Below, in pieces: positions 10,555-23,420 of a stretch of DNA of 64,000 nucleotides; the stretch's first letter is position 1; the number at the start of each line of letters is the position of its first letter. The notes below the pieces were generated by a model. It worked only from the letters and a program-made list of their open reading frames with translations. It was not told where the DNA came from and ran no database searches. The DNA is taken from positions 1,626,519 through 1,690,518 of the forward strand of contig MNCI01017913.1 in the NCBI GenBank assembly GCA_015680685.1, written 5' to 3'. A program made the translations under genes and the position numbers. This DNA comes from Gnetum montanum (taxonomy: Eukaryota; Streptophyta; Gnetopsida; Gnetales; Gnetaceae).

Positions 10555-12960
10555 TCAAACAGAGTTAGGTTTTTCTAGTTTTAGGCCTTAACAAGCCATA
10601 GCATAGGTCTACAGGGTTGGAAAGTGTATTTAGATGCTTTATGGGGTTTTTTGAAGGATGTTTGAAGTTAAAATGGTATCATTTATTAGGACTACACTAG
10701 GCTCCACTGGTGACTACATTGGGTAGCATACTCACACTAGGCCCCAACATAGTTGCCATTAGTAGATGGTTTCCTAGGTTTTTCATCGTAATTTCTAGAT
10801 TCTTGATGGTCTATATGACAAATTTTATGGATGGGATTATGGATTCATGAATTTTAACTTCAATTTAACCTTCTAAAAATTTTAAATAATATCAAAACTA
10901 GTGACTATGCTGGGACTACACTGACTAACATAGTCCAGGTTTACCCTAGCATAGATGCATGTGAAAATGGATTTTTGAAATTGTAAAGTTGATAATAATG
11001 TTACATTAACTTCCTAGGGTAGTATAGGATCTTGAAAGAGTAGAATTAAATATTTGAAGGATAACACAGGCTACCAAAAATGGAGTTTTTCCATCAACAC
11101 TTCATGGCAACATTAGCTAGCATAGTTGAAGGTTGCTCTAATGTAGATGAGCCATAATTTGGGTTTTCCGTGATTGAACAAGGTGAAACTACAGTTGGTT
11201 TAGGGTTTCATGGTTCTAGTATTATGGCATTAATTTTTTTGTTGTTCTAAATGTTATATTAGCCAAACCATCTTGAGGCATGGACTTCACTAGGGCTACA
11301 TTGGCTAATGTAGTCCTTGGCCTACCTCATCATAGTCACATGGACTTTGGTGTTTTCATGATTAAAATAGGGTAAAATTATCACTAGGAAATTTCAATTG
11401 ATGTGCTAATTGTCTTTCTAAAATTTTTGCCCATTTGGAATGCTAAAACACTAATCACATCAAATTGCAATCATCACTACATTGGGACTATGTTGGCCAA
11501 CATAGTCATGGTGTATTCTAGCATAGTTAGGTATGAAATCTATCTTTTAGTGGGTTTCTATAGTCAAATAACTAGGTTCATGGGTTTCTATGGTTACTAA
11601 TGTCTCTAACTAGGGTTTTGACTTAAGATAATAGATTCTAGAGCTTCTTCAAGCTTTGAAATGATGATTTTCCATTGTGACTATGCTAGCCAACATAGTT
11701 GAGCCTAGCCTCCTCATAGATGGGGGTGAATCTAGTGTTTTTAGGGTTAAAATAAAGTGAATTTACAAGTAGGTAAGGCCAAATAGGGTTCTAGGTTTTT
11801 AGGTTAGGTTTTGGATTAGTCTAAGTGCCAACTCACCAATTGAATCAATCGTAGACCATGACTATGTTAGGACTACACTAGCTAGCATAGTCTAGACTTA
11901 TGCTAATGTAGTGACAACATGAATCTTATATTTTGGGGTCATTATATGGTTGATTAACTAGGGTTTTAAGTTCTAAGGTCACTAGTATTAGAAACTACAA
12001 TTTAAGGTCTAAAATTGTTAGTTTTGGAGGTTGTCTTGATATCAAAATGGTCATGCATCACTAGACTATGCTTATCAGTGTAGTGAAAATGTGGATGTGG
12101 TGTTCATTATGAGTTTTAACCACTTTAAATTTAGGTTATACGGTTTATAAGTCTTTGAAGTATCCAACAGGGTTTTGGGGTTGACAAGATACTTCATGAA
12201 GTCAATTTGAAAAGTTGGTAATCCATTTTGATGTTTTGGAAACGTAACTATTCTAGGACTACAGTAGGCAACATAGATCCAAGCCTCCTAGGCATAGTTA
12301 CAATGTGAAAATGTAATTTTGCTTGATTTTTTCCTATGGTTTATCAATGCAAGATCATCAGAGGTTCCAAAATAGTTTTGAGGTTGAGATATAGCATAGT
12401 TAGGATTACTTCTAGTGTAGTCTATTATGTGGAATGGGATTTGACTCATTTTTGATTAGTTTTTTTCTACTTCATGGTTACCTAAGGTTATAGGATGATC
12501 TAAAGGTTAAAATATATCTATTTCAAGGCTATTTTAGGCATTTAATGATAATTCCTTACTAAACTACATAGGGACTATGTTGGTTAGCGTAGTTGATGAT
12601 TTTTGATGGTTTCATGTAATTTTAAAGTTGGTGGAGGTTTTGGTCAAGGTTTGGTGCATGTTATGGAATTTTTGGAGTTAAATAGGAGCTTAGTTAATGG
12701 AAAAAAACATCATCCTATTGGTGACTATGTTGGCCAGCATAGTTAGTCTATTGGTCAATGTAGTTGCTAAAAATAGTAATTTTTAGCATGGGTTTTGGCC
12801 TTCCTTGTTGCCCAATTTTCATCAATGTCAAAACCTAATTTTTAATTTTGGGCATAAGGTTTCATGAAATGGATAGAAATTTTGGAGGTGGATTTTACTA
12901 GTATTTGGATTTCTAAATTCATTCCCAAGTTTCTGGATGCTCAAATCCCAGCGTAGTCAC
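10555..12960. repeat. ~192-bp tandem array with palindromic GACTATGTTGG cores
   Basis: After one CTAGTTTTAGGCC unit (about 10573), a motif of the form GACTAYRYTRG...AGCATAGTC recurs at about 10689, 10914, 11294, 11486, 11679, 11870, 12064, 12257, 12403, 12572 and 12723. Between 11294 and 12257 the spacing is 191-194 bp. The core at 11486-11507 is a perfect 22-bp palindrome made of GACTATGTTGG and its reverse complement. Monomers are strongly diverged. The array sits just upstream of exon 1 of the plus-strand gene, as does the array at 47710. Confidence 0.75.
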
Positions 12961-14194
12961 CCTAGGGAGCTGAAAACCTAAGTGTCTTAGGATTAAAATT
13001 GGCTTACTACCTGGGTGTCTAGTGGGACCCACCTTAATTTTGATTTTTTTCATGCATTGGTTTCCAACTCATCCAATGTAGTCCTACTTATCAATTGTGA
13101 TCATTGAGTTAAGTGGAACTTGGCTGAGTGTTTTGGGAAAGTAGGATTTTCAAAGGGGTGCATAAGTTTGGGAGGGGATTTCAAGAAATAGATTTACAAG
13201 CTTCAACATATTGCATCAAATATCTATACCTATTTCAGCCTCTACTACCTTCATTCTTAGTAGAGTTACAAGCTTTCCACACCAAGAGGCCAACGTAGTT
13301 GCTGCAAAGGACTTTAGAAGCTCAAAGAGTTTAGTTGTCACTATGTCAGCTACCATTATGTCAAAGAGAAAGGCTTCTACCATCAAGAATCCAGCCCTAT
13401 AGGAGGTGTATGTAGATACCTAGGCCCAATTTCATCTCCCATGGCCAATTATTTGAGAAGGTTCTAGTGCCATGACTCCCATGTACACAAATCCCAATCA
13501 TTTCTTGTGAAATTTCCTTAAAATCCTAGGCATTTTTGGTAATGTAGGCTTGTTTATTAATTGAAATTAATTTTGATAAAATTCATACATTATATGTAGT
13601 ATATTTTTATGGGTTTTTAATAATACTTTTATTATGGGATTGGTCTATGTTGGTTTGAAAAATTATTTTAGTCAATTCCATGCATATTTCTACGGTTTTG
13701 GGAAAAAAAGCAACACCACTTTTGTATTTTTTATGTGTTTAAATGCTTATGAATTTTTTAATGGTTATAGGATTGTAGTACTATTTTTAATGGCAAAATG
13801 GATTTTTGAACCACTAGATTTTGACTTAGCGTTAATTCTCCACAAATTTCTCCATAAGATAGTGTAAAGTGGGTTTTTAGTTTTGGTTGCTTTTTTCATG
13901 GTACTTTGGTATTTTTTTGTGTAAAAATGGTTAATATTTTTCTATTTTTACTATTTTTTATTTTTATAGGTTTTTTAATGATTCCAATGGCTATGGGATC
14001 ACTAAATTCCAATGTGTAGTTAATTTTTGACAAATTTTTTTGTAAACTCGCTTAGAGTAGGGTTTTGTTATTATGATTTGATTCATGTCAAGTTTGCATT
14101 GTTTCTTGAAAAAAAGGCTAGGAATTTTTATGGTTTCTAGTTTTTGGTTTCTATATTCTTATTTAAAGATTCCAATAGCTATAAGATCATTGAA

Positions 14195-14330
14195 TTTGGA
14201 TGTGTGGTTGATTTTTACTTAATTTTATGATAAACTAGTGTTAATGCATGGTTTTTTGGTCATTTGGATGTGTGGTTGATTTTTACTTAATTTTATGATA
14301 AACTAGTGTTAATGCATGGTTTTTTGGTCA
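14195..14330. repeat. Perfect 68-bp tandem duplication in intron 1
   Basis: Two identical 68-bp units (14195-14262 and 14263-14330) lie in intron 1 of gene copy 2. Perfect identity contrasts with the heavily diverged surroundings, so the duplication is recent or an assembly artefact. Intron 1 also has older, diverged repeats sharing TTCCAATRGCTATRRGATCA (near 13760, 13980 and 14168). Confidence 0.9.
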
Positions 14331-17300
14331 TTACGATTTACCCTTGTGAATATGGGTAGTGTTGGAACTTTCAAAAATTTTTCTAGGAAACATCCTAGGA
14401 CCTTGGAAATGCTCTAAGGTGTTAGGAAGGGCTTGGAATTGAGTTTTCCCAAGTTAAAATGTTTTTGATATTTTTTATTGGTCATCTACTATAGCCATTT
14501 TCTATAATTTTGGTGTTGTTTATGCAATTTTGGTGAATGTTATTTAAGGTTTTGGTTTGGTGTTATAAATTTTCTCTAAGCTTGGAATCTCAAGATAGAT
14601 GTCAAGTCCCATTGAATTTTTTTCCTACATAATTTCTAGCATTAGAAAATTTTTTTAATTAGAATCTATCATATTTGACTAAGTGTAAGTTGTTTTACAC
14701 AATTGTAGTTTTGATCATGAAAACTACAAACCTTCTTGTCTGTATAGGTAGTGTTGGTGTGTTCTTATGATTATGTTCAAAGGTTATTAAGGTTTTTTAC
14801 ATGTTTTTTTTTGGTTTTAAATAATCATTTTAAATTTTTTTAAAAATTTAACTAGCCCTCCTAGAGTTTTTCCTATGGCTAATTTCACCATTAACTAGGA
14901 TCGTTAGAAAAATTTTGTAAAATTTACATTAGTTTTTATGACTATTATTGTAGGTAGAAGCTAGTTTTCATTATTTTGATGTTTCTACATAAAATAATTT
15001 TACACTTTTACGCAAAACCTACCATGAAAATTGCCATCAGTTGTTGGTAGGCTAAGTGATTATTCATGGTTTCTTGGTTGTTTCTAATTTTCTAAGTGTT
15101 AAAACTATGGTTTTGGATTTTATTAGGAATGGAAAGGTTGACATTAAAGTTGTAGTTATTTTCATTGTTTAACATATGGTTATATTTTTCTATGGTTGTT
15201 TATGATTTGACTATTATTATTATGTTAGGCGCAAGGCCTTTCTCAAGCCCATGTTGGTGGTGATAGAGCTAGTGGGATTACTCTGCTACATCCATACTCT
15301 AGGGTGTAACATCCTACTTGTCCACATGATGCTGGAGCAAGGCTTCCTATGTCTTAGGTTAGGGAAATAAGAGTTCTTGGCCTTTCTATTCCAAAAATTT
15401 AGTGTGATGATATGGTCACACTTATCATCTCACAAAACTACCTTCATTTTTAAGATCTTGTTGCCCTAATCATCTAGCTTGATTATCAAGTTCTTAGAAG
15501 ATGATCTTGAAACACATGTATAGGGAAAGGTTCTTAATCACACTTACACAAGGAAAACTTGTAAGCTATCCAAGATTTGGGACATGCCTAATTTTATCTT
15601 GTACAATGTTAACAACACACTATTAGTTGGTTACTAGGCCCACATGCTATTTCAAAACCCTCCCAGTATTTTTTACCATGTGGAAGGTTAAGCATGATTT
15701 TAAGTTTTCATTTTTAATCAGTAGTTTTATTATGCTATTTACTTTTAATGGTTTCCCTTGCTTGAATTGGTGTACTTAAGGTAAAGGATGGATGATAAAT
15801 GCTTCATCAAGAATGATCAAAGCCTACCCTTAGCTCAACCATGCTAGAGGTCTTCACCAAGAGCCCCATAGTGAGGCTTGCAATGGTGGATCAACTCAAA
15901 GAAGACTTGGGCATGTACACCACATATTATTCCAAAGCCTACCAATGGTGTGTAGGAAATGGAATAGCACATGGTTGGTAGGCCAAGTTGGACCTTACCC
16001 ACATACCCATTGAGGCCCCCATGCAAGCTTCTTCTAGCAAGACAAGTAAGAATTAGTTTTTTTGGTTTTTGCTTTTATGTTAACATTTTCATGGTTATAT
16101 AGTTATAAATATTCTAGGATTTAAGTGTCTAAATAGTTTTGTAGGTTTTAATTTGGTCATGCTTGATTTTAATTTGGTTACACTTGTTTTTTTGGTTTTA
16201 CATGCTTATGCCTAAGCTAATTGGCCTCTTTTTGTCCTGTAGGGGTACCACCTCCTCCATCATAACACTTATTAGTTTAGGACATTTGATGGAGATCCTC
16301 ATCCTTAAGTATGATGAGGTGGATTTGACATAGTAGTGGTTGGCTAGTAGGGCCCCTAGACATATCCAAGAAAACATCACTAATGTAGGTTTACTTGATC
16401 TCTTCATTGTCCCTATCCCCACTATCCCTAGCATTGAGATGGTGAACATCATCAACTCCTTTCACCAAGGAGTGAAGAAGTTCATCACTCGAGTTCATGA
16501 TGTGCCTATCACCCTGGCCATCTATGAGTCTACCTTTAGTAACCTCTTTGATGTTCTTTGTAAAGATGTGAAGGTTTATCACTAAGATAGGTAAAGAGGT
16601 GGAACACTAAGAGGAGATGAAGGATTGGTTGGGCACTCACCATGCTCATAAAGGATTTTCTTCTAACCAATTCAATGTTGAATAGGCTAGAGAGGCATAT
16701 CCCTTGTTTCACTCCCAGTGGTTTTAGTTTCTATCATAGGGAAAAATCATGGGGGTTGAGAAGGCATGGATGATGAAGAAGGTATTTTTAGAGGGTGCTT
16801 GATTTAAATAGGCTTGTCACTTGGCTTCTAGGCTACATGATGAGATCCTCAAATTTCATGACAACCTCACAAAAAATGCCACATGCATTATACATTCTTT
16901 ATGGAATATTTGAGAAGTTTCATGGAGTTCTTGGGTATGAGGAAGGATGGAAAATGGATAAGCCAAGATCCATTCCAACTCTCTAAGCCATGGGTTAAAC
17001 ATGTTTATTCCACTATGCAGGCTCAAAACCAATTAGAGGATGTTCAAGAGTCTTTTTTTATTAACAATAAGGGACTTAGTGGTAGGAATTATGCTTCCTT
17101 TGATAGCATGGGGATTGAGCCCCAAGTTGAACATGGGGATGTTGTTCAGGCCAAGACACTACAAGCTGAAGTTGAAGGTTCAACTAGAGTCAAATTGGAG
17201 AGGCTCATGGTTGAGGAGGAAGAACTAGTGATCAAGCAACCCTTCAAGATGAGGTTTGTGGTTAGAATTGGCCAAGAAAGTAACATGGTTAGAGGTATGT

Positions 17301-18603
17301 TTTATTTTTTTTATTATTTAGTTTTTTTTTGTTGTTATATTTTATGTTATAAGGTTACATTATTATTTTTTTAAACCAAGATATGTTAAGTGATTTTTTT
17401 CTATTGTTGTTCTTGTAGGAAAACAATAAGAATTAGAGGCCTAAGCAGCAATAGTGAAGGTGGGGTTGAAACACCATGAAGAGGAGCTCCTATAATTCCA
17501 TGAGGATGAGGGATAATCTAATGTTCCATTTGATGACTTTGACTCCATATTTGATCCCTCATAACTAGGTGAACCCACTTTCATCATCCAAGATGATTCT
17601 CCAAGTGCATATGCCTCTAGTTTCATATGTTTGAGTTCTTATTATTTTTTACTTAAGCTTGGTTTTAATCATTTGTTGGTTGTTATGCTTTCCTTAGCTA
17701 CTAAGCCTTAGCCCACTACCTCAACCTCCACGTTTCACATGAAGCTGTGGGCTGACACTCTAGACAAGTGGAAATTCATGTGGGGAATGGCTAAGGAAAT
17801 GATTGATCAATTGGAATAGGTAACTCCCAATGTTGGTAGGAACTTGTTTTATTTTTCACTTTTATATTTTATGTTTTATAGTTTTATAGTTTTAGTTATT
17901 TTATTTTTTGATGTTTCTTGGCTATTTGGTTACTTATCGATTTTGCATGTGTTTTTGTTATGTTGTTTTCAGCACCTAAGCTTAGATGGAAACCAAACCA
18001 TCCCATTAAGGTTGATGCTTTACCTAGCTTTCCTTTAGATGTAGAAAATTTTTCACATAATTTGTATTAAATTGCCACTAATTATGCATTTTCATGCATC
18101 CAAACTTCATGGGAAGTTCAATGTTCCAATGAGTTCCTATGGGAACACATTATAGCATTGGAAAAAGAAAACAAGATGCTAGTTGAGGTGAATAGGAATC
18201 TAAAGAATTGTAGGAAAGTTATGGAGGCCAAAGTGACTAACAGGAGTTCCTTGCAAACAAAAGAGAATGATTGGATGCAGTATTGGAATGTAATCAATGG
18301 CAAGGTTACCCTTGCTAAGGAGGTTATGGAACAAAAGCTCTAGATAGACCTAATGGCACATAAGGCCAGAGAGTGGAGAGACTACTATGCCTAGGTTCTT
18401 GAGTGGGGCTAGATACAGAAAGATCACAATAAGAAATACAAGGCTAAATGTGAAACCTATCTCAAGTTCTTAAAGAAGGAGTCCATCAAATGACAAGTTG
18501 GAGTTGTTCATGAAAGGGATTTAGGTGGAGGATGTCTTCAAGCTATTTGAAGGCACTATACCCCATGGCTAGATCTCCATCTCCTTAAGTCTCTACCACT
18601 TTT

Positions 18604-18608
18604 GGGGA
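18604..18608 (+). repeat. Left 5-bp target-site duplication GGGGA
   Basis: GGGGA directly precedes the left LTR and recurs at 24951-24955 directly after the right LTR. Removing the insert plus one copy rejoins exon 7 of the plus-strand gene in register with copy 1. Confidence 0.85.
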
Positions 18609-19641
18609 TGATGAGTGGTAGGGTACCCAAAAACTCAACCATACGAATATGAGCATTTCATGCACGATCCAGTCGAACTCCATAGATGGGCTAGTTGTGG
18701 TATCTAGATAGTTACTCACTGATCGTAGTCCACTGTCTTCCCACCTAGACTAGTATTTGCTTTGTCATGTATGGTTTAGTCCAGAGTGAGGTGTATGATG
18801 TAGTTTCTAACCTAGTGCTACTCATGGAGGCAATGGAAAATAAATTTAATTAAGCAAGGAAAAGGGTGAAGAGAGTCTAAGCTAGCCTAAGTGCAATGAG
18901 CATCCATTCCTTAATCATTCATACACATCTTGGACCTTGTGCAGAACTGCTATTGGGATTACTAAGAGCATGTCCTAGGTATGCTATTGGGATACCAAGT
19001 AGTCACACTTAAATGCTTATGATTAAGTTGTACTCATTCCATGTTTAAGGAGTTTAGGGTGAAGAGATATTAACTATGAAAGTAATAAATAACAATAACA
19101 ATTAAATGATTAAACTAAGTGAATGCTGCAACGATGAAGTAATATTGATCTTTATTTCTAGTCATGTGCATGTCCAAGTATGTCACACTCGAATAAAGGT
19201 GCCATACAATTACAATCATCACACTGTAGGCATCCACTAGGAGAAAGGGTTGAGAGGAAAAAATGACAAAAAGACTCTACTCTAATATTAAGCTGACTAT
19301 TACTTTTTGGTGCATCCCATTGTGTATTTATAGGCTCACATGGAAACTATGATATTGCATTTATGATATTACAAGCCAAGCCATGATATCACATATGTGA
19401 TATCGCATGTACGATATAGAGGGTCAGGGGTCTGATATCGGGATCATTAGATATTAGGGGTTCGATATTGGGACTCATCAAATATCAAGGGTCTAATATC
19501 AAGAATCATCAGATATCAGGGGTTCAATAACAAGGGTCCAATAACAAGGTTTTGATATCAGCACTTGGTTAACAAGGGTTTGATATTAGCTCTTGGTTAA
19601 CAAGGGTCTGATATCAGCACTTGACAAACCATGATTCATCA
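18609..19641 (-). repeat. 3' LTR of nested Athila-like element
   Basis: 1033 bp, starting TGATGAGTGG and ending CATGATTCATCA. It aligns throughout with 24040-24950, with obvious but modest divergence. A minus-strand TATA box (CCTATAAATA) is at plus 19325-19334. The last 280 bp are rich in GATATC/GATATT phrases. Confidence 0.85.
19350..19635. repeat. GATATC-rich degenerate array inside LTR
   Basis: Phrases such as GGGTCTGATATC, GGGTTCGATATT and AAGGGTCCAATA recur about every 20-35 bp. Many contain the palindrome GATATC. The equivalent stretch in the other LTR (about 24765-24935) is shorter, which accounts for most of the length difference between the two LTRs. Confidence 0.7.
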
Positions 19642-19660
19642 TATCCCCATGACTGAATAA
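19642..19660 (-). promoter_or_regulatory. Candidate polypurine tract of nested element
   Basis: The minus strand reads CATGGGGATA immediately before TGATGAATC of the 3' LTR. This is the position and the G-rich form expected for the plus-strand DNA primer. Confidence 0.5.
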
Positions 19661-21944
19661 CAACTCATCCTCAAGTTTAAAAAATGAGAATGAGTCCAAT
19701 TGATTACACAATGGATAGGTATGGGATTATTGACTAACTAGAAATTATTCATGCCATAGTGTGGTATTGAACAAAAAAAAATTTGGAGACAGACATAGAA
19801 TTATAAAACATTATTGGTACTCATGTGGTTCCAGATGGCGGTGGTTCCTCCATGGATGCTTTTCCTTTGTCTTGAGTATCAAGCTTCTCAGATTGATACC
19901 ATTGAAGAAGAACCTAATGTTTCTCCTGTTCTATCCAAGGATTATGAGCCATCCATGCTAATGTTCCAATGTTTGATGGAGTTAGCACTTCCAATGGACA
20001 CAATAGCTATAGGAACACTTGATTGGCCTTGACGTGGTATGTCACAAATAGCCATTATTCCTCTTCATAGGCTCAAGCCTTGACCTCTCCACATTTTTAT
20101 TGGCTAGATTGTGCAATGATAGAAGGTACCTTATGGATGTTAAATGATTGTGTGTCTTTCTTTGCATCTTCTACATGAGGTCCTTGGCTTTTGCCTCCCC
20201 CTAGATGTTCAGTTGCACCTTGAGAAGGTCCTCCTTGTTGTCCTCTTTTAGGGCCCATATATAATCACAAAAAGATCAATTTTTAGTAAGGTTATTGAAA
20301 GAATTTCAACTATTTAATGCCTTAGTCATTTCCTTTAATAAAGGTTGAATTCTTTACTTAGTGTGATTTTAGAGTTAGAATTTTTTTCAAGGAATTTTCC
20401 CTAAAAGTTTAATGTTGGACCTAGTTTGTTTAGGTGACACATCAATGGACATGTAATGGTTTTGAGTAATGTTAGATAGAATGATGATAAAGGAAAAAAT
20501 AGATTTGTCAATGAAGTACTCAAAGGGTATAAAATGATGTGGTGGTGATGTGTTACAGGTGCAAATTACAAAAGTCATGCAACTGGATCTCCCCAAAGTA
20601 GGTTCCAACGTATAATGCCCTTGTGTAACCACAAATTAAAATTTTTGTAGGCACTGGAAGGGTTAAATGCAATCTACAACAATTTCACAAAACACACACA
20701 CATAAATACCACAGTGATGAGGTATAAATTCAATGCTACACAAGTCACAAGTCCCAATTACATGAACAACAAGATGGGATGAATTGTAGAAGGAATTGTA
20801 GAGAGTGGAACATGAGGTAATTGGCCTAGGCTACAATGAATCCTCAGTGTAAGGCATGATTAATGTGTCATTAACCTATTGCTCCAAACTCAAGACCAAC
20901 TCCATTCCTTTGATTAGTGAATCACATTGCTTCATCCAATGATGGACAACCATAAGAGCACCCTAATAGCAAGGTGTATGATCACTTGGCATTCTGTTCC
21001 AGGGAGGAGTGTTTCAAATTTTTTTGTGGCACACACTCTTTTTCTTTCTATTTTTTTTTATTTTTTATTTTTTTTAATGCTTAATTCAGAGAAGCCGCCT
21101 ACCTTTAGGCATGGATGCATGTCTTTCTAGTGGGACCCCCTAGAATAGCATTGGTTTCCTTGAGTGAGTGCCTTTATTACTCTTACTCCCATTTTCGTTA
21201 GATCTATAAGGATCTTAGTATACTAACATTGCATGGTAACTCCTATAGATGTCACCAAGGAGAATCCACAAGTCCCCTTGATGTCACACCCGAGTCATTC
21301 CCTCATGGTCCATCCTTCATTGCTTTGGGTATAATTAGCACAAAATTACTTTAAGTTTTAATGTTGTCAAGAATATCATCATACCTAGAGTAGAAATTCT
21401 TATTAATACAATGGTTGGGTGGATGTGATGGGCTCAATGTCCAAGTAATTAGTCACCTAAGACTTAATAGCATAGAATAACACCTCAACCAATAAGTCAC
21501 ATGAGTGCTTTATTCCTAGATGATATTACTCATAAAAAGATAAAATAACAAATTGAAATATGAACAACTGGAAAACAAAAAGTTGTAAAATTAAAAAAAA
21601 TGAAAATTATTTATTAATTTTTCTTGTTAGAATGGAGAATATCCCCCATGACTAAACGGTTGAGCATGGCTAGAATTAATAAATGGAAGGTTGGGACCCT
21701 TGCATGTTGGAAATATTAGGACCTGGTCATACTTACCCCATTGGGGTTCACACACTTGATTAGAGTTGACATAGTGGGGCAAGTTATAAGATGTGGTTAA
21801 TTTATAAGGGGTTGACCCACTATGGTACTTGTGACTGTAAGATGGTATGCAAGGATCAACATGTTTCCCCAGGTGGCTATATTCATTGGACCCCATGGTT
21901 TTTGTAGTATTGAGTGATGGCCCTAATAAGGTAACATGAGGCAT
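19661..21944 (-). other. 3' internal region of nested element
   Basis: No pol domain could be read. The stretch at 20700-21330 matches, on the opposite strand, 33000-33570 beside the plus-strand Athila-like pol; examples are the ACTCCTCCCTGGAACAGAATG and TGACATCAAGGGGACTTGTG phrases. A minus-strand open frame at 21627-21944 is P-, S- and Y-rich with low complexity. It may be the C-terminal tail of Gag. A run of T residues lies at 21040-21080. Confidence 0.5.
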
Positions 21945-23420
21945 TGGGTTTGAAGAGGAAGATGCATCATAGTGTTGGACTTTTGTTGAGTTGGTGGATG
22001 CAGTGGTTTTTGAGCTATGGTGTCCCTTTCTATGGTCATGTCTAAAGAAGGGACACCTTTGATGTTATGGAAGATTCCCATTGTTGTTGATAGTAGAAGC
22101 GCAAGTAACATTCATGGGTTGATGTTATGATGCAAAACCTTCTGGAACACTTGGTGGTGAAGTAGAATGAGGTGAAGGATGAGAATGTTAAAATTGAGGA
22201 GAAGTATAATGTACATGAGTTGGTGGTCCTATTGGAGAGGATATGGTTTGATAGTATTGATGAGAATAATAATGATGTGGTGAGGTAGAAGATGTTGACC
22301 TAGTTGGAGAAATAGGATGTTGAGCTTGATAAGAACTTAGGTTTAGATGGTATGAAGGTTGTAACCAATTTGGGGATGGCTTCCTCCATGAATGGGATTG
22401 TGGCCACTATGATTGAACACATTATTTCTGCATGAACTTTGGATGTAACATTCTTCCCCAATGCTCATGTAGATGTGACAAGATTGGGAATTGGCCCTTG
22501 GGGTGATTGTATAGGAAAATGCTACATTGATAGATATGATTATCAATTAAGTTCTTATTCTTTTCAACCCTTTTTTTTGATCGTCTAAAGGTGTTTTGTC
22601 CTATTTCTTGGGTTTTCATAAATCTACCTCCAATAATGTTGGCATATTCTTCACATTTTTCATGTATCCATTCCATCATCCTATTGATCTTTGCCTCAAT
22701 TTCATCTAATGATTGTAGTACTGGCAAAGATGGTTCCACCTCCTTGTGCTGAGTTGATTTCTCCTCTTCATAATCATGGGCCCTTGTTGATTTTTGGTCC
22801 TGTTGAGATTTTCAGCATTCTCCCGTTTAGCCATTTCTCCTTCTTCTTTTGCTATGCTCTTAATAAGCTCTTGAAATTGGTGGGTTCATAGTATATACAG
22901 TTGACCTGGGGCATACATCCCTAGGGTTTCCCTTGTTTCACTACAAAGTCCATCTATGATATGGCACATTAGCCTTTCCTTGGAGAACCCATGGACTGGG
23001 AAGTTTTTTAACAATGCATAATATCTTTCTAAGGGCATGTCCAAGGGTTCATGTTGCACTTGTTTTCACTCTTGTATTTGTTTTCTTAAGGCTGACACTC
23101 TTGCATAAGTTTGATATCTTCCATTGAAGAGTTCTACCATTGTTGGCCAATGTCAAATTGAAATTGGTTTTAGGGACCTATACCATACTTTTGCTTGGCC
23201 AACAAGTGTCATAACAAAGAGCTTTAAGTTTTTTCCATCCATTATCAATGTTGTTCCATGCACAGGCATCATAGAAGGCTTGTAAATATTGTTGTAGATC
23301 TAATTCATAGCCTCTGAAAAACTTAGGAAAGTTGCTGAAGTCAAGCCTAGGTAGATGACTTTCCTTGCAATGCCTGTGGGATATTTAAATAACCTCTTGT
23401 ATAGGCATTAGGATCTTAGT
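21945..23420 (-). pseudogene. Gag of nested Athila-like element
   Basis: Reading leftward from about 23400, the minus strand gives a gag core: WKKLKAL, LVGQAKVWYRSLKP, VELFNGRYQTYARVSALRKQ, then ERYYALLKNFPVHGF and CHIIDGLCSETRETLGMY. The W-Y-x-S-L-P and F-x-x-x-Y arrangement with a following helical segment is typical of plant retrotransposon Gag capsid domains. A second open stretch (22739-22422; DEIEAKINRMMEWIHEKCEE) is helical and continues the protein. Stops are few, but frame changes occur. The plus-strand copy at 38760-39230 encodes a similar core (NNWQKLKLF, GLRNKTKETLGIY). Confidence 0.65.

Larger units (their letters stand above)
13310..18608 (+). pseudogene. Antisense spliced gene, copy 2, exons 1-7 (before nested insertion)
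   Basis: Alignment with copies 1 and 3 gives exons at about 13310-13482, 15229-15686, 15787-16045, 16243-17294, 17419-17604, 17698-17835 and 17973-18608, where a nested element interrupts exon 7. Splice signals agree between copies: AG|GATGGATGA opens exon 3, AG|GTATGTT closes exon 4 and GTAGGAAC follows exon 6. Exon 2 encodes an FCP1/NIF-like HAD domain: MLVVIELVGLLCYIH, FSVMIWSHL, then NNTLLV...LFQNP. The usual DxD catalytic pair reads E-L-V. Exon 4 (FIVPIPTIPSIEMVNIINSF) is unrecognised. Exon 7 is charged coiled coil (KENKMLVEVNRNLKNCRK). Many in-frame TAG codons make it dead. It lies opposite to, and converges on, gag-protease of unit B. Confidence 0.6.

Noticed and set aside
16340-16585. 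Exon 4 of the antisense gene as a plant mobile domain or transposase
   Set aside because: The tryptophan- and leucine-rich helical pattern is suggestive, but I could not match any specific motif set, so it is left unnamed.
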